From the NCBI RefSeq assembly GCF_014873485.1, contig NZ_JADBDT010000001.1, positions 4,706,501 to 4,770,500 on the forward strand: a stretch of DNA of 64,000 bases, read 5' to 3'. The translations under genes and the position numbers were made by a program. How positions within the stretch are numbered: the stretch's first letter is position 1; the number at the start of each line of letters is the position of its first letter. The stretch is from Sphingopyxis sp. OAS728. GTDB lineage: Bacteria; Pseudomonadota; Alphaproteobacteria; Sphingomonadales; Sphingomonadaceae. Shown here piece by piece: positions 34,486 through 43,972 of this stretch. The notes beneath the pieces are model-generated. The model did not search any database. It saw only the letters and a program-made list of their open reading frames with translations, and was not told the DNA's origin.

Positions 34486-35605
34486 CCCAGACGCTTTCCG
34501 CATGGCGCAGGAAATTGAGCCCCATGATCTTCTCGATCCGGCGGCTCGAATAGCCGCGCGCGGCGAGCAACGCGATCAGTTTGCGGAACTGGTCGGGCCC
34601 GCGCAGGTCGACGACGAAGAGATAGGTGTCGGGCCGCTCGCCCGAAGCGCTGATCCCCGCCGCGCGACGCTCGGCAATCTCCTTTGCCAGCACGGCTTCA
34701 TACGCGCGAAGATCGTCGATTTGGCCTACGGTGCCGTCGGTGCCGATTCCGACATGATCCTCGCCGCAGATATTCACCGCATGATCGATATGCGCCACGA
34801 CGTCTTCGGCGCGGGCGTGGCCCGAGATGTTGAGGAAGGGCATGAAATAGATGCCGATAAAGCCGCCCCTTTCGGCAACGAGCCGCAACTCGGCGTCGGT
34901 CTTGTTGCGCGGCAGGTCGGTGACTGCGCGGCAACCGGTGTGGTTGATCGAGACCGGCGCGTTCGACACGCGCGCGGCTTCAACGCAGGTTTTTTCGCCG
35001 CTGTGCGACAGGTCGACGATCATCTTCTGTGCGTTGAGCCGCTCGACCACTTCGCGTCCGAACGGGGTGAGTCCGCGATTGTCGGGTGCCATCGATCCGT
35101 CGCCGAGCTGGTTCGCGGGATTATAGGTGATCTGGAAGATGCGCACGCCCATGTTGGCGAAGATGTCGACGCGGGCGGCGTCCTTGCCCATCATCGCGCC
35201 ATTCTGAAAGCCATAGATGATCCCGATCTTCTTTTCGGCCTTGGCGCGGCGGATGTCGGCCGCGCTCAAAATCTTGAGCAGATCGCGCGGATAGCGGCGC
35301 AGCAGCATGTCCATCTCGGCGACGTCGGCGACGCTCTTTTCGAAGGGGTCAGCCGGTCCCGCGACATAGCCGAGGGTGCAGTTGATCGCGGTGATGCCCG
35401 ACGCGTGGGCTTCGGCCAGCACGCGTGGTGAAAAGGGATCGGGCGCATCGCGCACATTGGGATCGGCGAGGCCGCCCAGCGCATTTACGATAACCCATTT
35501 GCGACCGTCGGGCGCCGCGGCATGTGCCGTAGCGGGCAGGAGAGATGTCGCAGCCAGTCCCGCTGCACCCGCGAGCATCGCGCGGCGTTCAATCGTCATT
35601 GCCAA
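34478..35605 (-). CDS. M19 (renal/membrane dipeptidase) family protein with degenerate metal site
   Basis: 375 residues. A twin-arginine-like signal (ERRAMLAGAAGLAATSLLPA) directs it to the periplasm. M19 features are visible: LSHSGEKTC, SINHTGCRAV, GIGTDGT and a C-terminal GLNFLRHAESVW. The usual first metal motif (DGHND-like, HxD) is replaced by NALGGLADPN, and the bridging Glu motif (IEG) reads GFQNGAMM. Catalysis by the standard binuclear-zinc mechanism is therefore doubtful. Active family members cleave dipeptides, including those with a C-terminal D-residue. Overlaps with both neighbours (17 bp and 8 bp) indicate an operon. Confidence 0.82.
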   Translation of the reverse strand: MAMTIERRAMLAGAAGLAATSLLPATAHAAAPDGRKWVIVNALGGLADPNVRDAPDPFSPRVLAEAHASGITAINCTLGYVAGPADPFEKSVADVAEMDMLLRRYPRDLLKILSAADIRRAKAEKKIGIIYGFQNGAMMGKDAARVDIFANMGVRIFQITYNPANQLGDGSMAPDNRGLTPFGREVVERLNAQKMIVDLSHSGEKTCVEAARVSNAPVSINHTGCRAVTDLPRNKTDAELRLVAERGGFIGIYFMPFLNISGHARAEDVVAHIDHAVNICGEDHVGIGTDGTVGQIDDLRAYEAVLAKEIAERRAAGISASGERPDTYLFVVDLRGPDQFRKLIALLAARGYSSRRIEKIMGLNFLRHAESVWGG

Positions 35606-36968
35606 GTTCCTTCGCCGTCGGGGCGATATAGTCGGCGCGCCGATATTGGCAGCCGCGCTTCACGGTCATTTCGATGCGTTCGATATTGTCGATGTCGGCG
35701 AGCGGGTCAGCGGCCAGCACGACGAAGTTCGCGAGCTTGCCGGGCTCGATCGACCCCATATCCTTGTCCTGCCCCGCCGCACGCGCGCCGACGAGCGTCG
35801 CCGAATGGATGACCGCGAGCGGCGGCATGCCGACGTCATGCGCGAGATAGCGAAGCTCGGCGTGGACTTCGGGCCATGCGTCGCCGGCGGGATTGGCGAA
35901 ATCGGTGCCGGTCGAAATCGGCAGGCCGGCGCGCCACGCCTGCTGCGTCAGGCGGATCGTCTGGGCGCCGGTGCAGCGCAATGGTTTGGCTTTCGGATCG
36001 GCCTTGCGCGCGGCCTCGAACTTCACGAACAGGCTGCCGGTCGCGTCAAGGATCGTACCGTGTTTCCGCATCGCGTCGAAAAGGCGGGCGACGACCGGAT
36101 CGTCGCCGGTCGGCGCGAGCAGCGCCTCGTTGACCGGAGTGCGGTCCTGATAGGCCGCGAGCATGTCGGGCTGCGCTTCATAGCCGAGATAACAGACATG
36201 GCTGACCGAATCGACGCCCGCTGCGATCACCTCGGCTGGGCGGGCAGGGAAGACTGCACTGTGCGCCCAGATCATCATCTTCTGCCGGTGTGCCTCGGCG
36301 GTGATTGCCTTGACGCGCTCGGCGGGCAGATTGGCGTAGATTTTGATCGCGCTCGCCGATGTGCCGCGTGCGAGTGTGATTGCGGTGCGAAGATCGGTTC
36401 CTTTGTCGATCGCCTGCATCCATGGCGCCGTGCCCGGGGTGAAACCCCGACTGACGGCGAGGACGCGCGGATCCTCGAAAAAGGACGGCCCTGCCATCAG
36501 CGCGGCGTAATAAATATCGGGCGCGGGAATCTCGCCGATCAAGGACGCACGCGAAAGCTCGCCTACCGCGCGCAGATCGTCCGCCATGTCGCGCACTGCG
36601 GTGACCCCGCCATAAAGGTTTCGGCGCAAGATCGCTTCGGCGCGGGCGCGGTTCGGCGGGGTGGCGAGATGCACGTGGCTGTCGATGAGTCCCGGGATCA
36701 CGAAGCGTCCGGTCAGGTCGACCCGGCGCGCGGTCACGGCGCGCTCTGCCAGCGTGTCATGTGCGCCGATCGCCACGATCCGTTCGCCGTCGATCAGAAT
36801 GTCCTGCCCGGCGCGTGAGGGGCCGCCCGTGCCGTCGATGACCGACGCATTGGTGTAAAGCACCTGCTCGGCCGCGTGCGAGGGTGCCCACGCCATCAGC
36901 AATGCGGCAATGCCAAGCGACTGAAAGGCAGCGACGAGCGCCAACGGGCGTGAGCGGACCGATGTCAT
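35589..36968 (-). CDS. secreted amidohydrolase
   Basis: 459 residues with a signal peptide (LGIAALLMAWAPSHAAEQ). Metal motifs are intact: IPGLIDSHVHLA (HxH near residues 97-99), AIKIYANL with the probable carboxylated Lys, WAHS, DSVSHVCYL, and STGTDFANP. It resembles imidazolonepropionase- and prolidase-like enzymes acting on peptides or cyclic amides. It is the first gene of the three-gene minus-strand operon and overlaps the dipeptidase gene by 17 bp. The 94 bp between it and the TonB receptor stop hold no other feature. Confidence 0.86.
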   Translation of the reverse strand: MTSVRSRPLALVAAFQSLGIAALLMAWAPSHAAEQVLYTNASVIDGTGGPSRAGQDILIDGERIVAIGAHDTLAERAVTARRVDLTGRFVIPGLIDSHVHLATPPNRARAEAILRRNLYGGVTAVRDMADDLRAVGELSRASLIGEIPAPDIYYAALMAGPSFFEDPRVLAVSRGFTPGTAPWMQAIDKGTDLRTAITLARGTSASAIKIYANLPAERVKAITAEAHRQKMMIWAHSAVFPARPAEVIAAGVDSVSHVCYLGYEAQPDMLAAYQDRTPVNEALLAPTGDDPVVARLFDAMRKHGTILDATGSLFVKFEAARKADPKAKPLRCTGAQTIRLTQQAWRAGLPISTGTDFANPAGDAWPEVHAELRYLAHDVGMPPLAVIHSATLVGARAAGQDKDMGSIEPGKLANFVVLAADPLADIDNIERIEMTVKRGCQYRRADYIAPTAKELGNDD

Positions 36969-37062
36969 GCGCTCGTGGCTAGCGCCCTCATTTCATGTCC
37001 GCAATCGCCCCGCACCCGCCACCGGAGAAAAGCGGAGCTGCGGACATGTTTCTGCTATTTCG

Positions 37063-39198
37063 TCAGAAGTTGTATTTCAGCGTCACCCGCGCGTTTCGCG
37101 GCTCGCCATATACGAAGCCGGGGAACCAGACGTTGCCGCTGAAAAAGCGCTTGTCGAAGAGATTGTCGACATTGACCTGCAGCGACAGGGCCTCGGTCAG
37201 GTCGTAGCGCGCCATGATATTGGCGATGGCATAGGCGGGTTGGCCGATCCGCTCCTCGACGTTCGACCCCGGATTGACGGCGGTCACCGGCGGACGGCTT
37301 TCCCATTTCAACGCGCCGCCGACACTCAGGCCGTCGAACATGCCGGTAAAATCGTACCGGGTCGCAAAGTTGAACACGCGGCGCGGCTGATGCGCGAGTA
37401 CATGCGCTCCCTCAGCGTCCTTCGCGCTATAATCGCTCCAGCCGGCGCTGACGTCCCATTGCGGGGTGATCTTCCCGACGACTTCCAGTTCATAGCCCTT
37501 GGCGACGGTCCCCTTCATGCCGCGATAGGCCTGAATAGGCGTGCCAGGGATCAGGCCGTCGGCGACCGCCAGATTGTCCTGTTCGATCCGATAGACCGAG
37601 ACCGTCGCAAGCAACTGACCATCGAGCAGCAGTGCTTTCAGACCGGCTTCATAATTGGTGCCTTCGAGCGGATCGATCAGCTTGTTGTTGCGGTCGCGCA
37701 GGTCGCCCTGTGGCTTGAAGATGTTGGTGTAGCTTGCATAGGCGGACAGATTGTCCGTCAGGTTGTAGACCAGCCCGACATAAGGCGTGATCTGGCCCTT
37801 GTACGAGAGGGTGTAGGGTGAACTGTACAGGCTCTCATGCTCTTCGCGCTTGTAATAGCTGACGCGGCCGCCGCCGATGAGCTTCAGCCCGCCGATCAGG
37901 CTGATCCGCGTCGAGGCGTACACCGCCGCCTGCGTCGTGTTGCCGAAACCGGACATGTCATATCGCTCGCCCCATTCAGGCTCGGCGAGCCGGCCGTCGA
38001 AGCTGTTGAAGTCGGTGATCGGGTCGATCGCGATCGGATCGCGGTTCGTCCAGCCGTTGTCGACGCGGCTCGCCATCGCGCCGAACGCGAGGTCGTGCTG
38101 GCCGCCCAGCAAGTTGAAGCTACCGCTGGCCTGGACGCTGCCATGCCATTGCTCGGGGTCGGTCTTGTACCAGTAACCCGACGTGTTCACGCCCGCGCCG
38201 GTAATGCGATCGGGCAGGCCGTCGAGCCACAGCAGTTTCGAATTTTCGAGTCCCTTGTGATAACCGATGTCGCCGCGAATTTCCCAATCGCCGCCCAATT
38301 TGTGCTTGAGGGTGGCAAAGGCCGAAATCTCGGTGGTGTTCCAGAGCCCCCAGTCGGCGCCGGTGGTCTTCGATCGCCGCCAGTCGGTGCGCGTGCCGTC
38401 GGTATACCAATAGGGCAGCTGGGCCCACATGATCCCGTCGCGCTCGTCGCGCTGGTAGCTTGCACCGATCGACAGCGTCGTGCGGTCGCCCAGATCGGCG
38501 TCGATCACGCCATAGAGAAGGAGGCCCTTCTTCTTTTCGAGGTCGACGAAACTGTCCTGCGTATAGGCCTGCGCGACCGCGCGTGCGCGCACCGTGCCAG
38601 CGGCGTTGAGCGGCGACTGGACATCGAGCGTTGCGGCGAAGCGATCCCACGATCCGGCCTCGACGCTGATGTTGCCCGCAAAGTCGCCTGCCGTCGCATG
38701 TTTGCGGATCAGGTTGACGACCGCCGACGGGTCGCCGGCGCCCTGCATCAGGCCGGCGGCACCGCGCACCAGGTCGACGCGCTCATATTGCGCGGTGCTG
38801 GTCTCGCCAAAGCCGACATTGCCATTTTCGAAAGGCGCGCCGTCGAGCTGGAAATTCTGCACCTCGAAACCGCGCGCGGTGATCGCGCTGCGCCCGCGGT
38901 CGATGTCCTTCTTGGAAATGCCGACGGTAAAGTCGAGCGCATCGTTGATCGTGTTGAACCCCTGGTCCTGGATCTGCTGTTGCGTAATCACGCTGATCGT
39001 TTGCGGCGTTTCAAGCGGGGAGAGCGGAAGCCCGGTTGCGGCGGTGGGCTGGTCGGTCCGGCCATAGGCGGTCACGACGATGGCATCGCCCGGTTCTTCG
39101 TCGGCCGCCGTCGGCGGCGCATCTTGCTGCGCCTGGGCGAATGTCGCGGTATACAGAAGCGCCGATCCGGTCAGCAGCAAACGAATGGAACGGCGCAT
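37063..39198 (-). CDS. TonB-dependent siderophore receptor (FhuE/FpvA-like)
   Basis: 711 residues. Signal peptide (LLLTGSALLYTATFAQAQ), then a plug beginning DAIVVTAYGRT, with PLETPQTISVITQQQIQDQG and RGAAGLMQGAGDPSAVVNLIRK, which is the TonB-siderophore-receptor signature. A ~22-strand barrel follows, ending RVTLKYNF. There is no N-terminal signalling domain for a FecR/FecI relay. It most likely imports a ferric hydroxamate or similar chelate. AAGGGGGAAAAG precedes the ATG, and a Fur-box-like element lies 49 bp upstream. Confidence 0.9.
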   Translation of the reverse strand: MRRSIRLLLTGSALLYTATFAQAQQDAPPTAADEEPGDAIVVTAYGRTDQPTAATGLPLSPLETPQTISVITQQQIQDQGFNTINDALDFTVGISKKDIDRGRSAITARGFEVQNFQLDGAPFENGNVGFGETSTAQYERVDLVRGAAGLMQGAGDPSAVVNLIRKHATAGDFAGNISVEAGSWDRFAATLDVQSPLNAAGTVRARAVAQAYTQDSFVDLEKKKGLLLYGVIDADLGDRTTLSIGASYQRDERDGIMWAQLPYWYTDGTRTDWRRSKTTGADWGLWNTTEISAFATLKHKLGGDWEIRGDIGYHKGLENSKLLWLDGLPDRITGAGVNTSGYWYKTDPEQWHGSVQASGSFNLLGGQHDLAFGAMASRVDNGWTNRDPIAIDPITDFNSFDGRLAEPEWGERYDMSGFGNTTQAAVYASTRISLIGGLKLIGGGRVSYYKREEHESLYSSPYTLSYKGQITPYVGLVYNLTDNLSAYASYTNIFKPQGDLRDRNNKLIDPLEGTNYEAGLKALLLDGQLLATVSVYRIEQDNLAVADGLIPGTPIQAYRGMKGTVAKGYELEVVGKITPQWDVSAGWSDYSAKDAEGAHVLAHQPRRVFNFATRYDFTGMFDGLSVGGALKWESRPPVTAVNPGSNVEERIGQPAYAIANIMARYDLTEALSLQVNVDNLFDKRFFSGNVWFPGFVYGEPRNARVTLKYNF

Positions 39199-39528
39199 CT
39201 TTTCCCCCTTTTGTCGGCGGCCCGGCCGCGTCGGTAAAGCGCCACTAATGAGAGTAACTCGCATTTGCAACATCGTTTAGGGCTGTTTTCGCGACATGGA
39301 CGCGTCGAAGGCTTTCCGCGGGACAAATATCACGACAGGCCACAACCCGCCCGCGTCGCATCGACCCGGCGCGACGCTTGTTCTGCAGCGCATTATTATG
39401 TTACCCCTTCATCACGAATCCGAAATTTTCTGAGCCGACGCGGTCATAAATCGCGCGGTACGACTGCCTGATCTTTCCCGTGGGCGTCCGCGCCCATTGG
39501 CAAACAGAAACAGAAACGGAGGACCGCG
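39199..39528. other. divergent intergenic region between siderophore receptor and aldehyde oxidoreductase operon
   Basis: 330 bp without a gene. The receptor side contains the Fur-like site (39247-39265). The remainder should hold the promoter of the oxidoreductase operon, but no -35/-10 pair of good quality and spacing was found. GGAGGA at 39518-39523 is the ribosome-binding site of the first operon gene. Confidence 0.6.
39247..39265 (-). promoter_or_regulatory. Fur-box-like palindrome
   Basis: AATGAGAGTAACTCGCATT is a 19-bp imperfect palindrome (8 of the 9 paired positions complementary) ending 49 bp upstream of the siderophore receptor start. Length and the AATG...CATT ends match Fur sites of proteobacterial iron-uptake genes. 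Confidence 0.6.
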
Positions 39529-40170
39529 GTGCAAACTCCCGAAGAATATGAGCTGTCCCGGCGCGGTGTGCTGGTTGGCGGCGCGGCGTCGGTTGCGACG
39601 GTGACGCTCGTTCCGATCGGCGCGGCGACGGCTGCCAGTCCGGCCGCTGCGGCGCCGCCGACCGTCAAAGTGGCGTTCAACGTCAATGGTCAGGCGCAAG
39701 AGCTCGAGCTCGATACGCGCACCTCGCTGCTCGATGCGTTGCGCGAGCATCTGCACCTGACCGGCACCAAGAAGGGTTGCGACCACGGCCAGTGCGGCGC
39801 GTGCACCGTGATCGTCGACGGGCGGCGGATCAACAGCTGCCTGACATTGGCGGTGATGCACGATGGCGACAATATCACGACGATCGAGGGGCTCGGCACT
39901 CCCGACAAGATGCACGCGATGCAGGACGCCTTTGTGACGCACGACGGTTTTCAATGCGGCTATTGTACGCCGGGTCAGATTTGCTCGGCGGTCGCGGTGC
40001 TCGACGAGATCAAGGCCGGCATCCCGAGCCATGTGACGGCCGACCTGACTGCCGCGCCGCAAGTCACCAACATGGAGATCCGTGAGCGGATGAGCGGCAA
40101 TATCTGCCGCTGCGGTGCCTATCCCAATATCGTTGCGGCGATCAGCGAAGTGGCGGGAGTGAAGGCATGA
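39529..40170 (+). CDS. paoA: periplasmic aldehyde oxidoreductase, [2Fe-2S] subunit (PaoA type)
   Basis: 213 residues from a GTG start (GGAGGA 5 bp upstream). A twin-arginine signal ([19 protein letters not shown]) exports the folded enzyme. The plant-type ferredoxin cluster is [14 protein letters not shown] plus a later Cys; the second cluster is CGYCTPGQ and ICRCGAYPN. This is the small subunit of a xanthine-dehydrogenase-family molybdoenzyme that oxidises aldehydes to acids, as in E. coli PaoABC. It overlaps the FAD-subunit gene by 4 bp (ATGA). Confidence 0.9.
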   Translation: MQTPEEYELSRRGVLVGGAASVATVTLVPIGAATAASPAAAAPPTVKVAFNVNGQAQELELDTRTSLLDALREHLHLTGTKKGCDHGQCGACTVIVDGRRINSCLTLAVMHDGDNITTIEGLGTPDKMHAMQDAFVTHDGFQCGYCTPGQICSAVAVLDEIKAGIPSHVTADLTAAPQVTNMEIRERMSGNICRCGAYPNIVAAISEVAGVKA

Positions 40171-41117
40171 AAAGCTTCACCTATGAACGGGTCGACACGC
40201 CGGCCGCCGCCACGGCCGCCTTCGCGCGGACCAAGGGTTCGCGTTATATCGCCGGCGGCACCAACCTTCTCGACCTGATGAAGCTCGAGATCGAGACGCC
40301 GGGCCATCTGATCGACATCAGCCGCCTCGCGCTCGACAAGATCGAGCCGACCGCCGATGGCGGCCTGCGCATCGGGGCGATGGTGCGCAACACCGACCTC
40401 GCGTCCGACGCGCGCGTTCGCCGCGACTATGGCCTCGTCTCGCGCGCGCTCGTCGCGGGGGCATCGGGGCAACTCCGCAACAAGGCGACGATGGGGGGCA
40501 ACATCCTCCAGCGCACACGCTGCCCCTATTTTTACGACACGAACCAGCCGTGCAACAAACGCCAGCCGGGTAGCGGCTGCGCGGCGATCGGCGGCTTCAA
40601 CCGCATCCTCGCTGTCCTTGGCGCCAGCGACGCGTGCATCGCGACACAGCCGAGCGATGTCGGCGTGGCGCTGCGCGCGCTCGACGCCAGCGTCGAAACG
40701 GTCGATGTGGCGGGCAAGACGCGTGCGATCTCCTACGCCGATTTCTATCGCGCGCCGGGCAAGACCCCGCATCTCGAAACCGCGCTGGCGCCGGGCGAGT
40801 TGATCACCGCGGTGACGCTGCCCAAGCCGATCGGCGGCACGCACATCTATCACAAGGTGCGCGACCGGGCGTCCTATGCCTTTGCGCTGATATCGGTCGG
40901 CGCCGTCGTGCAAAGGGACGGCACCGGGCGTGTCGCGCTCGGCGGCGTCGCCTACAAACCCTGGCGTGTCGAGGCGGCCGAGGCCGAGCTGCCGCGCGGC
41001 GCCAAGGCGGTGGCCGCGAAGCTGCTCGCGGGTGCGAAGACCACCCACGAAAATGCCTATAAGCTGCCACTGGTCGAGCGCACGCTCGCCGGCGTACTGG
41101 CGCAAGCGAAAGGCTGA
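40167..41117 (+). CDS. paoB: aldehyde oxidoreductase FAD subunit (PaoB type)
   Basis: 316 residues. FAD-binding motifs are [14 protein letters not shown] and [13 protein letters not shown]. The insertion [20 protein letters not shown] carries the extra cysteines that bind a [4Fe-4S] cluster in PaoB, which separates it from ordinary XdhA/CoxM subunits. It passes electrons between the iron-sulfur subunit and FAD. Located between the [2Fe-2S] and molybdopterin subunit genes, 4 bp from the latter. Confidence 0.9.
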   Translation: MKSFTYERVDTPAAATAAFARTKGSRYIAGGTNLLDLMKLEIETPGHLIDISRLALDKIEPTADGGLRIGAMVRNTDLASDARVRRDYGLVSRALVAGASGQLRNKATMGGNILQRTRCPYFYDTNQPCNKRQPGSGCAAIGGFNRILAVLGASDACIATQPSDVGVALRALDASVETVDVAGKTRAISYADFYRAPGKTPHLETALAPGELITAVTLPKPIGGTHIYHKVRDRASYAFALISVGAVVQRDGTGRVALGGVAYKPWRVEAAEAELPRGAKAVAAKLLAGAKTTHENAYKLPLVERTLAGVLAQAKG

Positions 41118-41121
41118 ACCG

Positions 41122-43326
41122 ATGAAATTCGACACGCCCGCCACCACCAATCCGATCGATCAGCTGAAGGTCGTCGGCAAACCCACCAACCGGATCGAAG
41201 GGCCGCTCAAGGTGACGGGCACAGCGCCCTATGCCTATGAGCATCAGGACTTCGCGAAAACGCAGGCCTATGGCTATGTCGTCGGGTCGGCGATTGCCAA
41301 GGGCAAGATCGCGTCGATGAACCTCGACGAAGCCCGCGCCGCGCCAGGCGTGCTCGCGATCGTCACCGCCGCCAATGCCGGCAAGCTCGGCAAGGGCGAT
41401 TTCAACAATGCGACGTTGCTCGGCGGACCCGATATCGAACATTATCATCAAGCCGTCGCGCTCGTCGTCGCCGAAAGTTTCGAACAGGCGCGCGCCGCCG
41501 CGTCGCTCGTCCGTATCGACTACACTCGCGGCAAGGGCGCATTCGACCTCTCTGCCACCGTTGAAACGGCGGGCAAGGCGCCCGTGCTCTATGGCAATCA
41601 GCCCGATACGGCGGTGGGCGATTTCGGCGCCGCCTTTGCTGCCGCGCCGGTGCAACTCGACGCGCGCTATTCGACCCCCGACCATGCCCATGCGATGATG
41701 GAGCCCCATGCGTCGATCGCGGCGTGGGAAGGCGACAAGCTGACGGTGTGGACGGCGAACCAGATGATCGCCTGGTCGGCGGGCGACGTCGCGAAGACGC
41801 TCGGCCTGCCCAAGGAAAATGTCCGGCTGCTGTCGCCCTATGTCGGCGGCGGTTTTGGCGGCAAGCTCTATGTCCGCGCCGATGCGATCCTCGCCGCGCT
41901 CGGCGCCAAGGCGGCGAAGCGTCCGGTCAAGGTCGCGTTGCACCGCGCGCTGATGATCAACAACACGCCGCACCGGCCGGCGACGATCCAGCGCATCCGG
42001 CTGGGCGCGACGCCCGACGGCAAGCTGACCGCGATCGGTCACGAAAGCTGGTCGGGCGACGTCAACGCCGCCAAGCCCGAGGGGGCGGTCGCGCAGACGC
42101 GCCTGCTCTACGCGGTCGCCAATCGCATGACCGCGATGCGCATCGCCGCGCTCGACCTTGCCGAGGGTAACGACATGCGCGCGCCGGGCGAGGCGCCCGG
42201 CATGATGGCGCTCGAGGTCGCGATGGACGAGATGGCGGAAAAGCTCGGACTCGACCCGATCCAGTTCCGCATCCTCAACGATACGCAGGTCGATCCCGAA
42301 GTGCCGACCCGGCCCTTCACCCAGCGCCAGCTCAACAAATGCCTGCAAATGGGCGCCGAGAAATTCGGCTGGGCAAAGCGCGGCAAACCGGGCGTGACGC
42401 GCGATGGCAAATGGCTCGTCGGCATGGGCGTCGCGGCGGCGTTCCGCAACAATCTCAACGCCAATTCGGGGGCGCGCGTCCGGCTTTCTAATGCGGGTAT
42501 CGTCACGGTCGAAACCGACATGACCGACATCGGCACCGGCAGCTACACGATCATCGCGCAGACCGCCGCCGAAATGATGGGCGTACCGCTCGACAAGGTG
42601 GTGGTGAAACTGGGCGATTCCAGCTTCCCCGTTTCCTCGGGCTCGGGCGGGCAGTGGGGCGCCAACAGCTCGACTGCGGGCGTCTACGCCGCTTGCACGA
42701 AACTCCGCGAAGCGGCGGCGCAAAAGCTGGGGCTCAACCCTGCGGAAGCCGTGTTCGCCGAAGGAAAGATCAAGGCGGGGCGGCGCAGCTTGGCGCTTGC
42801 CGATGCTGCAAAGGACGGCGAACTCGTTGCCGAAGATGTCATCGAATTCGGCAAGCTCGCCGAAAAGGAACAGCAATCGACCTTCGGCGCGCATTTCGTT
42901 GAGGTCGGCGTGGATATCGCGACAGGCGAAATCCGCATCCGCCGCATGCTCGCAGTGTGCGCCGCGGGACGCATCCTCAACCCGAAAGCAGCGCGCAGCC
43001 AGGTCATCGGCGGGATGACGATGGGGGCGGGCGCGGCGCTGATGGAGGAACTCGCGGTCGACAAACGCTTCGGCTTCTTCGTCAATCACGACCTTGCTGG
43101 ATATGAAGTGCCGGTCCACGCCGACATCCCCTATCAGGAAGTGATCTTCCTCGACGAAACCGATCCGAACACCTCGCCGATGAAGGCAAAGGGCGTCGGC
43201 GAGCTCGGCATTTGCGGCGTCGCCGCAGCGGTTGCGAACGCGGTATACAACGCGACGGGCGCGCGCGTGCGTAACTATCCGATCACGCTGGACAAATTCA
43301 TCGACAAATTGCCGGAGATGACGTGA
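41122..43326 (+). CDS. paoC: aldehyde oxidoreductase molybdopterin-binding subunit (PaoC type)
   Basis: 734 residues with aldehyde-oxidase/xanthine-dehydrogenase domains 1 and 2. GPLKVTGTAPYAYEH starts the first domain. YVGGGFGGK is the cofactor loop, RAPGEAPGM precedes the active site, SSGSGGQWGANSS lines the cofactor, and the catalytic Glu lies in AKGVGELG near the C-terminus. No signal peptide, so export probably depends on the PaoA subunit. The ATG at 41122 has AAAGG 8 bp upstream; a longer frame overlapping the FAD-subunit gene is rejected. Confidence 0.9.
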   Translation: MKFDTPATTNPIDQLKVVGKPTNRIEGPLKVTGTAPYAYEHQDFAKTQAYGYVVGSAIAKGKIASMNLDEARAAPGVLAIVTAANAGKLGKGDFNNATLLGGPDIEHYHQAVALVVAESFEQARAAASLVRIDYTRGKGAFDLSATVETAGKAPVLYGNQPDTAVGDFGAAFAAAPVQLDARYSTPDHAHAMMEPHASIAAWEGDKLTVWTANQMIAWSAGDVAKTLGLPKENVRLLSPYVGGGFGGKLYVRADAILAALGAKAAKRPVKVALHRALMINNTPHRPATIQRIRLGATPDGKLTAIGHESWSGDVNAAKPEGAVAQTRLLYAVANRMTAMRIAALDLAEGNDMRAPGEAPGMMALEVAMDEMAEKLGLDPIQFRILNDTQVDPEVPTRPFTQRQLNKCLQMGAEKFGWAKRGKPGVTRDGKWLVGMGVAAAFRNNLNANSGARVRLSNAGIVTVETDMTDIGTGSYTIIAQTAAEMMGVPLDKVVVKLGDSSFPVSSGSGGQWGANSSTAGVYAACTKLREAAAQKLGLNPAEAVFAEGKIKAGRRSLALADAAKDGELVAEDVIEFGKLAEKEQQSTFGAHFVEVGVDIATGEIRIRRMLAVCAAGRILNPKAARSQVIGGMTMGAGAALMEELAVDKRFGFFVNHDLAGYEVPVHADIPYQEVIFLDETDPNTSPMKAKGVGELGICGVAAAVANAVYNATGARVRNYPITLDKFIDKLPEMT

Positions 43327-43342
43327 TCGCGATGCGCCGCGA

Positions 43343-43921
43343 TCAGCGGGCGGGCAGATCGCCCGGCCGGTCGATATCCAGCAGTTCGTCGGCGGCTGCG
43401 TGCACGAGTGCCGCGCCCGCGAGCAAGGCTTTGCCACCCCGATCGCCTTCGCCAGTAAGCAGCTTGTTGAACAGCGCGCTGGCAAACAGCGCCGGGGGCA
43501 TCGCCGTGTCGCCATCAGATGAGGCGACCACGGGAGCGGTCGAAGGATCGAAACGCGCCAGCAACTCGCGCAAATGGCTGGTGCTGACGAAGGGCATATC
43601 GGCGAGACAGATTAGTGCCGCGACCTCCGGACCCAGCGCCGCCTCGGCAATGCCTCGCGACAAGGAGTGTGACAAGCCGCGTTCGGGGTACGGGTTGACG
43701 GCAATTTCAAAACCTTCCGCCGCGAGCTGCTGCGCGAGAACGCCATCGCGGTTGGGGCAGACGGCGATCCGCCGCCCCGGCGCGAGTTCGACGATCCGCC
43801 GCGCGGCGTGCAGCGCCAGCGGTTCGCCCGCGAGCGACGCCAGCAGCTTGTCCTCGGTGCCGAACCGTTGCGACGTCCCCGCGGCGAGCAGGACGGCGGC
43901 GATGTTCGCGGCTTCGACCAT
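43343..43921 (-). CDS. mocA: molybdenum cofactor nucleotidyltransferase (MocA-like)
   Basis: About 192 residues. LLAAGTSQRFG is the NTP-binding signature of MobA/MocA-type nucleotidyltransferases, and CLADMPFV is the metal-binding segment. MocA adds CMP to Mo-molybdopterin to form the cytosine dinucleotide used by Pao-type enzymes, which fits its position beside the oxidoreductase operon. The ATG ending 43921 has GGAAGGGG 8 bp upstream; a GTG 21 bp earlier is less likely. Convergent with the molybdopterin-subunit gene (16-bp gap) and divergent from the XdhC-like gene. Confidence 0.82.
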   Translation of the reverse strand: MVEAANIAAVLLAAGTSQRFGTEDKLLASLAGEPLALHAARRIVELAPGRRIAVCPNRDGVLAQQLAAEGFEIAVNPYPERGLSHSLSRGIAEAALGPEVAALICLADMPFVSTSHLRELLARFDPSTAPVVASSDGDTAMPPALFASALFNKLLTGEGDRGGKALLAGAALVHAAADELLDIDRPGDLPAR

Positions 43922-43972
43922 GGCTCTTGCCCCTTCCGCCACTCTTTACGCCCCTTTCAGGGCAAACGACGA

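Noticed and set aside
40804..43515. A 903-codon open frame on the minus strand opposite the molybdopterin subunit gene
   Set aside because: Its translation is Arg/Asp/His-rich without domain features, and the plus-strand frames encode complete, motif-rich subunits. It is a high-GC antisense shadow.
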